Positions 6,807 to 13,674 are shown, counted from the first letter of the stretch. The stretch: DNA of 14,756 nucleotides from Mucilaginibacter sp. (GCA_014376655.1 JACMRC010000108.1:1-14756); one strand, 5' to 3'. The notes: a model not told the origin generated them from the letters alone. Program-made: numbers and translations.

Positions 6807-6838
6807 AAGGCTCTGATTTATCGGGGCCTTTTTTATTT
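6807..6838 (+). terminator. Rho-independent terminator after the collagen-like gene
   Basis: AAGGCTC at 6807-6813 pairs with GGGGCCTT near 6824-6830 (seven pairs including one G-U) around a loop of about 10 bases, followed directly by TTTTATTT. It lies 25 bases after the stop codon and before the GluQ-RS gene. Confidence 0.75.
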
Positions 6839-6865
6839 AGGATCATTTAACCTAATTTGGCGCTA

Positions 6866-7738
6866 ATGCAAACAAATGAGAACCGTTTCACTAAAACCCG
6901 CATAGCCCCTACCCCAAGTGGCTATTTACATTTAGGCAACGCGTTGTCATTTGCATTAACGGCAGCGCTTGCCCGCAAAACTGGCGCAAAAATTTTGCTT
7001 CGGATAGACGACCTGGACCAGCAGCGCGCAAACAATGATTACGTACAGGATATTTTTGATACGCTAAGCTTCCTTAACATCCCATGGGATGAAGGCCCGT
7101 GTGATGTGGATGATTATAAAGCCAACTGGTCGCAATTGCACAGGATGGAGTTATATAAGGATGCATTACAACAATTGGAGGACCAGCGGGATGTATTTGC
7201 CTGTAAATGCTCGCGCGCGCAATTGCAGGATGGCGTTTACCCCGGCACTTGCCGTAACCGATCTATTCCATTGGACACCCCCGAGACCGCCTGGCGCTTA
7301 TATACTGACGATAAGGAGCTATCGATAAAAACCCTTAAGGATGATATTATAAAAGTACGATTGCCGGAGGCAATGAAAGATTTTGTGGTGAAAAAGAAAG
7401 ATGATTTCCCTGCCTATCAACTGGCTTCGCTGATTGATGAAATCCATTTCGGCGTAGACCTAATAGTGCGCGGTGAGGACCTGTACCCATCCACTATCGC
7501 GCAGCATTATTTAGCTGATGTTTTGGGCAAACCCAATTTTACAAACATCACCTTTCATCATCACCCGTTATTAATGGAAGCTGGCGATAAAAAGCTATCT
7601 AAATCTGCTGGTGCTACTTCTATAAAATATCTTCGTGACCAAGGTAAGACTGCGGAGGATGTTTATAAGGAGATAGAGCGAATGCTGGGCTTCAAAGAAG
7701 ACTTACGAAGTTTTGAAAACTTCGCAAGTCTGGTATAA
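6866..7738 (+). CDS. gluQ: Glutamyl-queuosine tRNA(Asp) synthetase (GluQ-RS-like)
   Basis: A 290-residue class I synthetase-like enzyme with the catalytic core of glutamyl-tRNA synthetase and no anticodon-binding domain, the size expected for GluQ-RS. GluQ-RS activates glutamate and attaches it to queuosine at position 34 of tRNA-Asp. Motifs: RIAPTPSGYLHLGN (HIGH-type, about 12-25), RIDDLDQQR at 46-54, the zinc site CKC at 113-115 with Y125 and C129, LIVRGEDLYPST at 199-210, and KKLSKS at 242-247 (KMSKS-type). ATG at 6866 is preferred over an in-frame TTG at 6857 because it leaves the usual short lead before the first motif. The last 13 residues (EDLRSFENFASLV) are encoded by a dispersed palindrome, so the natural C-terminus may have been replaced. 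A true GluRS is unlikely at this length. Confidence 0.88.
   Translation: MQTNENRFTKTRIAPTPSGYLHLGNALSFALTAALARKTGAKILLRIDDLDQQRANNDYVQDIFDTLSFLNIPWDEGPCDVDDYKANWSQLHRMELYKDALQQLEDQRDVFACKCSRAQLQDGVYPGTCRNRSIPLDTPETAWRLYTDDKELSIKTLKDDIIKVRLPEAMKDFVVKKKDDFPAYQLASLIDEIHFGVDLIVRGEDLYPSTIAQHYLADVLGKPNFTNITFHHHPLLMEAGDKKLSKSAGATSIKYLRDQGKTAEDVYKEIERMLGFKEDLRSFENFASLV
7699..7731. repeat. 33-bp palindrome, copy 2, inside the 3' end of the GluQ-RS gene
   Basis: Same element as at 708-740 with three substitutions. Arms AGACTTACGAA and TTCGCAAGTCT pair with one G-C to A-C change, and the centre also pairs (GTTTT/AAAAC), giving an almost continuous palindrome. It is in frame with the enzyme and ends 4 bases before its stop codon begins. 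Confidence 0.85.
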
Positions 7739-7785
7739 CGTTACGAGTGTTACGCAAACCGGTGACATATAAAGCCAGTCATTAG

Positions 7786-7793
7786 TATATTTG
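7786..7793 (+). promoter_or_regulatory. -7 promoter element TATATTTG
   Basis: Exact TAnnTTTG match in the spacer after the GluQ-RS gene. It predicts transcription from about base 7800 and therefore argues for the TTG start at 7815 over the TTG at 7791, which lies within the element. No -33 TTG is obvious. Confidence 0.5.
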
Positions 7794-7814
7794 GGTAAGC
7801 TTAACATTATCAAA

Positions 7815-8318
7815 TTGGAATACCATTTCTTTTATTTTAAAAAGTTAACCGGCTGGAACATTGCCGGCTTGGTGGGCTATGTTGTATTTAGTTTAATTGG
7901 CTACTGTTATCGCAGTTTATTAACTCCGGATGAGTTACCCCAATTTCTTTTAGGTGACATCTTATTTATGCAAGGCCTTCTTTATATTTTAGGGTACAAG
8001 GCATTAAGAAATATGACTTTCTTCTTTTATTGGTGCGCAATAGGCTTGATGCAGTTACTGATCTATTTTCTTTTAAAGGACAACCTCGCTTTAAAAGTTG
8101 GTCATTTGTCCGCAGTAATTGCCTTTAGAAACACCATCCCTTTATTACTTATATTTCAATTACTGCGTTTTCTATATTTTAAGTTACAAGGTCGGGAATT
8201 AGTTATGCTCTCAAAGCTGGGTCAAAAAGATATGTATGACAATCGTGAAAGTGATTTCTTTGATGTCGTTTCTTGCATTATATATTTCGGAGCAATGATA
8301 TTTTTGTTGAAGCTTTAA
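7815..8318 (+). CDS. Unrecognised multi-pass membrane protein
   Basis: About 167 residues from a TTG start at 7815 (MEYHFFYFKKLTGW...); an alternative TTG at 7791 would add eight residues but overlaps the probable promoter element. No ATG occurs before residue 47. Hydrophobic segments near residues 14-33, 42-62, 68-88, 97-122 and 149-167 suggest four or five membrane passes, with a charged loop (KLGQKDMYDNRESD) before the last. I do not recognise a family. No signal peptide separate from the first helix is seen. The stop codon overlaps a terminator-like repeat copy. The gene appears monocistronic. Confidence 0.6.
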   Translation: MEYHFFYFKKLTGWNIAGLVGYVVFSLIGYCYRSLLTPDELPQFLLGDILFMQGLLYILGYKALRNMTFFFYWCAIGLMQLLIYFLLKDNLALKVGHLSAVIAFRNTIPLLLIFQLLRFLYFKLQGRELVMLSKLGQKDMYDNRESDFFDVVSCIIYFGAMIFLLKL

Positions 8319-8357
8319 CAAAAAAAGGGGATGATCCTAAAATCAAGTCTTTGCTTA
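8317..8357. repeat. Terminator-like direct repeat, copy A (decayed)
   Basis: About 40 bases closely matching 8643-8684, sharing the core GATCCTAAAATCAAG exactly. The stem is broken in this copy (GGGGATGAT against ATCAAGTCT keeps only the inner four pairs plus wobbles), so it probably no longer terminates. It overlaps the stop codons of both the membrane protein gene and the minus-strand pseudogene. Confidence 0.7.
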
Positions 8358-8561
8358 TTTGAGTTTTATTTGACTAACCGCTTTTTCAATCCGATTAGGA
8401 AATGATCCATTAAGCCACGTAAAATAATTTCGCCTTAAACGAACCACCTCGGCTAATCTTTCTGCTGGTGATCAGCTTAACCAAAACGCCACGTCGGCAA
8501 CATCCTCGTCATCCATTTTTATCTGGTTAACCACCATGGCAATTTTCCTGTCAACTTTCAT
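8355..8561 (-). pseudogene. Small 69-codon gene interrupted by one in-frame TGA
   Basis: On the minus strand an ATG at 8561 opens a frame to TAA at 8355 with a single interruption, TGA at 8474-8472 (codon 30). The two halves read MKVDRKIAMVVNQIKMDDED...FWLS and SPAERLAEVVRLRRNYF...RIEKAVSQIKLK. A 'DD.DVA.WLS.SPAERLAEV..LRR.Y' pattern recalls a family of small Bacteroidota proteins often encoded beside nucleotidyltransferase-type partners (from memory, not checked). The family usually continues through this point with a charged residue, so TGA probably arose from CGA or similar by one substitution. The promoter element upstream and the frame after the stop are intact, implying recent inactivation. 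No partner gene is present. A start downstream of the stop giving a shorter protein is not obvious. Confidence 0.6.
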
Positions 8562-8593
8562 TTTTTTTTAGTTAAAACAGCTTTTAGCACTAT

Positions 8594-8601
8594 CAAAAAT
8601 A
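8594..8601 (-). promoter_or_regulatory. -7 promoter element TATTTTTG for the interrupted small gene
   Basis: Minus-strand TATTTTTG is an exact TAnnTTTG match 32 bases before the pseudogene ATG, identical to the element in front of ahcY. A poly-T tract lies just upstream; no clear -33 TTG at standard spacing. Confidence 0.45.
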
Positions 8602-8645
8602 CAAAAAAAATTTGGCTCTCCTTTCCTGATGTAAGCCTCACTAAC

Positions 8646-8680
8646 AAAAAAGGGCCTGATCCTAAAATCAAGCCCTTTTG
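8646..8680 (-). terminator. Rho-independent terminator of ahcY (repeat copy B)
   Basis: AAAGGGCCTGAT and ATCAAGCCCTTT form a stem with one mismatch around a short loop. On the minus strand it is followed by TTTTTTGTT, giving a classical terminator 31 bases after the ahcY stop. The T-run on the plus strand is shorter, so plus-strand use is less likely. It is the intact copy of the repeat at 8317-8357. Confidence 0.85.
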
Positions 8681-8710
8681 CTTTATGTTTTCGCCTTTTA
8701 AGCTTTTAGC

Positions 8711-10027
8711 TTAGTAACGATAGTACTCCGGTTTAAACGGACCAGCAACCAGTACACCAATATAATCAGCTTGATCTTTGTCAAGTACTTCCAGTTCAAC
8801 ACCAATTTTAGCAAGGTGTAAACGGGCAACTTTTTCGTCTAAGTGTTTTGGTAAGGTGTAAACTAAGTTTTCGTAAGCACCACTGTTTGTCCAAAGCTCT
8901 AACTGTGCTAAAGTTTGGTTGGTGAAACTGTTACTCATTACAAAGCTTGGGTGGCCTGTAGCGCAACCTAAGTTTACCAAACGGCCTTCAGCTAAAACGA
9001 TAACGTCGCTGCCGTTGATGGTGTATTTATCAACCTGTGGTTTAATTTCGATTTTGGTATCGCCATAAGCGCTGTTTAACCAGGCCATGTCAATCTCGTT
9101 GTCAAAGTGGCCAATGTTACAAACGATGGCTTTGTCTTTCAATGCACGGAAATGCTCTTCGCGAACAATGTTCATGTTACCCGTAGCGGTTACAACAATA
9201 TCAGCTTCTGCGATAGCAGTGCCTAATTTCTTAACCTCGAAACCTTCCATAGCTGCCTGTAAAGCGCAGATAGGGTCAATTTCGGTAACTATAACACGTA
9301 CACCGGCGTTACGTAATGAATCTGCAGATCCTTTACCTACGTCGCCATAACCACAAACAACACCTACTTTACCGGCCATCATTACGTCAGTAGCACGACG
9401 GATCGCGTCAACTAATGATTCGCGGCAACCATATTTGTTATCAAATTTTGATTTGGTTACAGAGTCGTTAATGTTGATAGCAGGGATTGGTAATGTACCG
9501 GCTTTAACACGCTCATATAAGCGGTGTACACCGGTGGTAGTTTCTTCTGATAAACCTTTAATGCCCGATACTAATTCAGGGTAACGATCAAATACCATGT
9601 TGGTTAAATCGCCACCATCATCAAGGATCATGTTTAGTGGTTTGCGGTCTTCGCCAAAGAACAATGTTTGTTCGATGCACCAATCAAAATCAACTTCGTT
9701 TAAACCTTTCCAGGCGTAAACAGAAACACCTGCAGCAGCAACAGCAGCAGCGGCGTGATCTTGCGTTGAAAAAATGTTACATGATGACCAGGTAACTTCT
9801 GCACCCAATGCAACCAGTGTTTCAATTAACACAGCTGTTTGGATGGTCATGTGCAGGCAACCTGCAATGCGCGCACCGGCTAACGGTTGTGCAGCGCCAA
9901 ACTCCTGGCGAAGCGCCATTAAGCCCGGCATTTCTGCTTCGGCTAACCCGATTTCTTTCCGGCCCCATTCGGCTAACGAAAAGTCTTTTACTTTGTACTT
10001 GGTGTAAGCGGTCTCTACTGATGACAT
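8711..10027 (-). CDS. ahcY: Adenosylhomocysteinase (S-adenosyl-L-homocysteine hydrolase)
   Basis: A 438-residue cytoplasmic enzyme that splits S-adenosylhomocysteine into adenosine and homocysteine, relieving product inhibition of methyltransferases. Conserved blocks run the whole length: AGCLHMTIQTAVLIETL, GAEVTWSSCNIFSTQDHAAAA, ILDDGGDLTN, SEETTTGVHRLY, ININDSVTKSKFDNKYGCRESL, the NAD loop GYGDVGKGSA, VTATGN, NIGHFDNEID, and the C-terminal GPFKPEYYRY containing the conserved Lys and Tyr. The start at 10027 gives MSSVETAYTKYKVKD; an in-frame ATG at 10054 is rejected because a TATTTTTG promoter element covers 10059-10052 and the expected transcript would begin downstream of it. It diverges from aroE and is followed by a strong terminator. 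Length and motifs are normal. Confidence 0.98.
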   Translation of the reverse strand: MSSVETAYTKYKVKDFSLAEWGRKEIGLAEAEMPGLMALRQEFGAAQPLAGARIAGCLHMTIQTAVLIETLVALGAEVTWSSCNIFSTQDHAAAAVAAAGVSVYAWKGLNEVDFDWCIEQTLFFGEDRKPLNMILDDGGDLTNMVFDRYPELVSGIKGLSEETTTGVHRLYERVKAGTLPIPAININDSVTKSKFDNKYGCRESLVDAIRRATDVMMAGKVGVVCGYGDVGKGSADSLRNAGVRVIVTEIDPICALQAAMEGFEVKKLGTAIAEADIVVTATGNMNIVREEHFRALKDKAIVCNIGHFDNEIDMAWLNSAYGDTKIEIKPQVDKYTINGSDVIVLAEGRLVNLGCATGHPSFVMSNSFTNQTLAQLELWTNSGAYENLVYTLPKHLDEKVARLHLAKIGVELEVLDKDQADYIGVLVAGPFKPEYYRY

Positions 10028-10051
10028 AGCGTTAAATTTTTTTTTGAATTG

Positions 10052-10059
10052 CAAAAATA
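10052..10059 (-). promoter_or_regulatory. ahcY -7 promoter element TATTTTTG
   Basis: Exact TAnnTTTG match on the minus strand, 24 bases before the preferred ahcY start. A TTTC 20 bases further upstream could be a degenerate -33. The implied leader of about 20 nt leaves no room for a riboswitch. Confidence 0.55.
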
Positions 10060-10189
10060 ATACATTCCGCGGTCAAAGTGAAATTGTTACGTATTCCTTT
10101 AAGATTATTGCATGTCGGTGATAATCAAATCTATTATCCTCTCAAACAAAAAATTTAAAATCCTCGTTGTTTGTTGGTAATATTACAGC

Positions 10190-10990
10190 ATGAAACAATA
10201 CGGGCTTATCGGTTTTCCGCTTTCGCATTCTTTTTCAAAAAAATACTTTACCCAAAAGTTTTTAGATGAGGATATTAAAGAAACTGTATATGATCTTTAC
10301 ACCCTTGAGCATATTAAAGACCTGCAAGACCTTTTAGATATGCACCCCGGTTTATTAGGATTAAACGTAACTGTTCCGCATAAAAAAAATGTATTAAAGT
10401 ATTTAGATTGGGTAGAGCACGATGCCCGTACCGCAGGCGCGGTAAACTGTATCCGCATTACTAAAGAAAGCCCGGTGTTGGCCGCATTTAATGGCGAGGT
10501 AGGCGTTAGCGGACACGATTTCAGGCTGGAAGGATATAATACGGATCTATATGGTTTTGAAATGTCATTGCGCCCATTGTTAAAGCACCATCATACCGAT
10601 GCTTTAGTATTGGGGGATGGCGGCGCGGCACAGGCTGTCAAATGTGTATTGCAGAATTTAGACATCAACTTTAGAGTTGTTACCCGCAAGCCGCATGGCG
10701 AGAATTTGTTATTTAAGGATTTAAAGCCCCGCCACATTAAGGGCCATAACTTAATTATAAATACCACGCCGTTAGGTACCGCGCCCAATATCCATGAGTT
10801 TCCGCCGATACCCTATGATGCTATAACCGATGACCATTTATTATACGACCTGATCTACAATCCGCCTGAAACAGAGTTTTTAAGAAAAGGTGCCGCGCGC
10901 GGCGCCACCCCTAAAAATGGTTACGAGATGCTGATACTGCAAGCAGAAAAGTCATGGGAGATCTGGAACTCAAAAGAAAAACACCCATGA
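10190..10990 (+). CDS. aroE: Shikimate dehydrogenase (NADP-dependent)
   Basis: A 266-residue enzyme reducing 3-dehydroshikimate to shikimate in the chorismate pathway. Motifs: GFPLSHSFSKKYF at 8-20 (shikimate-binding Ser pair), LNVTVPHKKNV at 58-68 with catalytic K65, TAGAVN at 81-86, EGYNTDLYGF at 114-123 with catalytic D119, the nucleotide-binding LGDGGAAQAV at 141-150, NTTPLGT at 191-197, DLIYNPPETEF at 220-230 and NGYEML at 243-248. Between GAVN and YNTD there are about 15-20 extra residues (KESPVLAAFNGEVGVSGHDF) compared with the usual short hairpin. The gene diverges from ahcY over 162 bases, in which I see no promoter for this strand. Its stop overlaps the gldD start as ATGA, implying translational coupling. 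Confidence 0.95.
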   Translation: MKQYGLIGFPLSHSFSKKYFTQKFLDEDIKETVYDLYTLEHIKDLQDLLDMHPGLLGLNVTVPHKKNVLKYLDWVEHDARTAGAVNCIRITKESPVLAAFNGEVGVSGHDFRLEGYNTDLYGFEMSLRPLLKHHHTDALVLGDGGAAQAVKCVLQNLDINFRVVTRKPHGENLLFKDLKPRHIKGHNLIINTTPLGTAPNIHEFPPIPYDAITDDHLLYDLIYNPPETEFLRKGAARGATPKNGYEMLILQAEKSWEIWNSKEKHP

Positions 10991-11583
10991 GGATATTTGC
11001 AATTTTAATAATAGCGACGCTGTTTTTTTCGGCCTGTGGCGGTAATAGTGATTATTCGCCCAAGCCAAGGGGGTATTTCAGGATCGAGTTCCCTAAGAAG
11101 GAGTACCGCGATTATGTGTCTGACTATCCGTTCACTTTTCAATACCCGGTTTATGCGGTTATGGAAAAGGATACACAAAGTCGCACTGGCCCAAAGCTGA
11201 TTAACATGAACCACCTGTTAAATATGCAGTTCCCGCAGTTTAACGGTACGCTGCATTTAAGTTATGAAACCATAACATCAAACGATGTGTTTCGCCAGTT
11301 AACAGAGGATGCGCGCAAGTTTGCCTTTAAAAACACCGTAAAAGCTACTGGTATTGACCAGGGGAATATTAGTGTTCCTGAACATAAAGTTTACGGCCTT
11401 TATTATACCATTGGCGGCAACTCGGCATCGTCGGTACAATTTTTTTTAACCGATAGCGTAAAAAACTATATGCGCGGCGCCTTATATTTTAATAACGAAC
11501 CTCGGCTTGACTCCATCCAACCTGTACTTAATTTTGTTAAGCAGGATATTAATGTGATGATAAAAAGCTTTAAGTGGAAGTAA
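10987..11583 (+). CDS. gldD: Gliding motility / T9SS-associated lipoprotein GldD
   Basis: A 198-residue lipoprotein: signal peptide MRIFAILIIATLFFSACGG with the lipobox cysteine at 17. The mature part carries the GldD hallmarks KPRGYFRIEFPKKEY at 26-40, PFTFQYPVYA, and LNMQFPQFNGTLHLSYE, and ends in a basic SFKWK. In Flavobacterium, GldD is required for gliding and for type IX secretion, though its precise role is undefined; it is found also in non-gliding relatives. ATG at 10987 overlaps the aroE stop by 4 bases (ATGA). A start at 10954 within aroE is rejected because the signal peptide begins at 10987. The T9SS regulator gene porX lies at the start of the window, but not in the same transcription unit. 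Confidence 0.93.
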   Translation: MRIFAILIIATLFFSACGGNSDYSPKPRGYFRIEFPKKEYRDYVSDYPFTFQYPVYAVMEKDTQSRTGPKLINMNHLLNMQFPQFNGTLHLSYETITSNDVFRQLTEDARKFAFKNTVKATGIDQGNISVPEHKVYGLYYTIGGNSASSVQFFLTDSVKNYMRGALYFNNEPRLDSIQPVLNFVKQDINVMIKSFKWK

Positions 11584-11641
11584 GGGATGTCGGATTTTTC
11601 GCGTATGTTGTTTTTTTAAGGTGCTCAAGAGGGCTACGCCG

Positions 11642-11744
11642 TTTCGGAGTTTCGATTTCGGAATTGGATAATTTGAAATTAAGAAGAGTCGAAATAGATA
11701 GTCTATAAAAATTAATAAATCGAAAATCCGAAATCCGAAATTCC
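11642..11744. repeat. Degenerate inverted TTTCGGA/TCCGAAA repeat region
   Basis: The 167-bp spacer after gldD contains runs built on a period of about 7: TTTCGGA-type words at 11642-11665 and the complementary AATCCGAAATCCGAAATTCC type at 11718-11744, so the two clusters can partly pair across about 50 bases. The distal cluster ends 6 bases before the next start codon. No clear terminator or promoter is seen here. Confidence 0.5.
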
Positions 11745-11750
11745 AAAAAC

Positions 11751-12389
11751 ATGTCTTCAGTAAAAGTACTCCCCAACAACCCGTTCCAGGAAAACACTTA
11801 TATTTTATATGATAAAACCGGCGAATGTGCCATCATAGACCCCGGTATGGATAACGCTACCGAGCAAAACGCGGTGGTAAATTTCATAAAGGATAATAAT
11901 TTAAAACCTGTTTTACTATTAAACACACATTGCCATATAGACCACGTACTGGGTAATAAATTTATGTTTGACATGTACGGGTTAAAGCCCCAATTTAATA
12001 AAGGCGAATTGCCGGTACTGGAGGCCGTTGTAGGTTATGCCCCGCAATTTGGCATCCGCTATGAGCCATCGCCAATACCCGATACATTTTTGGGAGAAAC
12101 CGGCACCGTAAGTTTTGGCAATACAACTTTAAGCTTGATATACGCGCCGGGACACTCGCCTGCGCATTTGTGTTTTCATGATGAGGAAGCTAACCTGGTA
12201 ATTGGCGGCGATGTACTATTTAGAGGCAGCATTGGCCGAACCGACCTGCCCGGAGGCGATTTTAAAACACTTATTGACAACATCGAACAAAAACTATTAA
12301 CCCTGCCGGATAGCTGCACCATTTACCCCGGCCACGGCCCCGAAACTACTATAGGTTTTGAGAAGCGGCATAATCCTTTTTTAACGTAG
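11751..12389 (+). CDS. Metallo-beta-lactamase fold hydrolase, glyoxalase II-like (YcbL type)
   Basis: A 212-residue cytoplasmic metallohydrolase. The metal-binding motif THCHIDH is at 59-65, followed by APGHSP (H135), GGDVLFRGSIGRTDLPGGD (D154) and YPGHGPETTIGFEK (H195), giving the full set of two-metal ligands. The IGRTDLPGGD and GHGPETT blocks place it with YcbL-like short glyoxalase II homologues, which hydrolyse thioesters such as S-lactoylglutathione. Because many Bacteroidota do not make glutathione, the natural thiol may be different; this is inference. There is no C-terminal substrate-binding domain of the long glyoxalase II. The ATG at 11751 gives the family's usual N-terminus (VKVLPNNPFQENTYIL). 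Specific substrate unknown. Confidence 0.88.
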   Translation: MSSVKVLPNNPFQENTYILYDKTGECAIIDPGMDNATEQNAVVNFIKDNNLKPVLLLNTHCHIDHVLGNKFMFDMYGLKPQFNKGELPVLEAVVGYAPQFGIRYEPSPIPDTFLGETGTVSFGNTTLSLIYAPGHSPAHLCFHDEEANLVIGGDVLFRGSIGRTDLPGGDFKTLIDNIEQKLLTLPDSCTIYPGHGPETTIGFEKRHNPFLT

Positions 12390-12403
12390 TTTTGTAAGGA
12401 AGA

Positions 12404-12436
12404 AACTCATCACTCATAACCGGCAACTCATAACTC
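12404..12436. repeat. Degenerate ACTCATAA short-period repeat
   Basis: Four AACTCAT/ACTCATAAC units with one CCGGC interruption occupy most of the 47-bp spacer and run up to the TTG start of the permease gene. Similar in kind to the spacers at 2603-2632 and 11642-11744, but with a different unit. Confidence 0.5.
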
Positions 12437-13666
12437 TTGAACACATCCATCTACATAGCTAAGCGATACCTGTTTTCTACCAAGAAAATGCATGCTATTA
12501 ATATCATATCGGGGATCTCTATGCTGGGGATCTTGATTGGTACCGGGGCATTGATCATCCTGCTATCTGTATTTAATGGGTTGGAAAAAACAATATTAAA
12601 TATGTACAGCAACTTCTCGCCCGAGATAAGGATAACACCAAAACTGGGTAAGACGTTTGACCCTAATACCCAGCAATTTAAAGCTATACATAAAGATACC
12701 TGCTTATTCTCGTACACCGAAGTATTAGAGGACAAGGTAGTGGTACAGTATAATGAAAAAACCTTTATAGCCAATATAAGGGGTGTTAGTGATGAGTTTT
12801 TAAAGAACCCGCGACTGGACAGTATTATACAGGATGGATCTTTTACCCTGCATTTGGATGATAAGCCATTAGCGGTTGTGGGCGCTATTGTAAAAAATAA
12901 CTTATCCATAAATATTCACGACGAAATGCGGTCATTGCGCATATATGCGCCAAGGCGGGGTAACGGTATATCACTAAACCCGGGCGATGAATTTATATCG
13001 CGCAATATTAATGCAGCCGGTGCCTTCGCCGTACAGCAGGAGTTTGACGACCTGGTTGTTGTACCCATTGAGTTTACACGCGATTTACTTGACGAACGTA
13101 AAGGTGTATCCTACATCGATCTGAATTATAAAACGGGTACTGACCTGGCGACGATACAAACTGATATAGAAAGCAAGCTGGGCAACCAGTTTATTGTAAA
13201 AAATCGCAGGCAGCAAAACACCGCACTGTATCAAACCCTAAATTTCGAAAAATGGGCCATGTTTATGATACTGGCCTTTGTGGTGCTGATAGCAGCGTTT
13301 AATATTATAGGCTCATTAACCATGTTGGTTATTGAAAAGCGCAAGGACATTGCCATACTTACCAGCCTGGGGGCAAACAAACAGTTAATACAAGGTATCT
13401 TCTTTTTTGAAGGCTTAATGATATCATTTATTGGTTGTATAACCGGCATTGTGCTCGGTTGGGTATTTTGTCTATTGCAGCAATACTACGCGTTAGTAAA
13501 GGTTAATGAGAACCTGGGAGTGGCTAATAATGCTTATCCTATTAACTTAAGATTTAGCGATTTTATAGAAGTGTTTTTGACAGTAATGTTCATATCCCTT
13601 GTCGCATCGGGTATAAGTGCAAACCTTAGTGTTAAGAGTTTGGATGATATTAAACAGGATTTATAA
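12437..13666 (+). CDS. FtsX-like ABC transporter permease (LolC/LolE type)
   Basis: A 409-residue inner membrane permease. One membrane segment at about 22-46 (INIISGISMLGILIGTGALIILLSVFNGLE) is followed by a periplasmic MacB-like domain to about 270, then three segments at about 273-297, 317-345 and 373-397; EKRKDIAILTSLGA at about 303-316 is the cytoplasmic coupling loop typical of FtsX/LolE proteins. This topology matches LolC/LolE, which extract lipoproteins from the inner membrane for transfer to the outer membrane with the ATPase LolD. No ATPase gene is adjacent. The TTG start is chosen because the family typically begins directly with an IAKRYLFS-like segment; no ATG is suitably placed. 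It precedes the lipoprotein gene by 8 bases, suggesting co-transcription. Confidence 0.88.
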   Translation: MNTSIYIAKRYLFSTKKMHAINIISGISMLGILIGTGALIILLSVFNGLEKTILNMYSNFSPEIRITPKLGKTFDPNTQQFKAIHKDTCLFSYTEVLEDKVVVQYNEKTFIANIRGVSDEFLKNPRLDSIIQDGSFTLHLDDKPLAVVGAIVKNNLSINIHDEMRSLRIYAPRRGNGISLNPGDEFISRNINAAGAFAVQQEFDDLVVVPIEFTRDLLDERKGVSYIDLNYKTGTDLATIQTDIESKLGNQFIVKNRRQQNTALYQTLNFEKWAMFMILAFVVLIAAFNIIGSLTMLVIEKRKDIAILTSLGANKQLIQGIFFFEGLMISFIGCITGIVLGWVFCLLQQYYALVKVNENLGVANNAYPINLRFSDFIEVFLTVMFISLVASGISANLSVKSLDDIKQDL

Positions 13667-13674
13667 TTTGAGCT

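Noticed and set aside
8472..8474. TGA read through as selenocysteine or tryptophan in the small minus-strand gene.
   Set aside because: There is no SECIS-like hairpin directly after it, no redox context, and TGA is a normal stop elsewhere in the window (for example aroE). A point mutation is simpler.
10028..10054. Longer ahcY start at 10054 (adds MQFKKKFNA).
   Set aside because: A TATTTTTG promoter element covers 10059-10052, placing the likely transcript start downstream of that ATG; the 438-residue form matches the normal length.
10028..10189. A SAH or SAM riboswitch in the ahcY/aroE divergent spacer.
   Set aside because: The predicted ahcY leader is only about 20 nt, and I see no pseudoknot-like or multi-stem conserved structure in the spacer.
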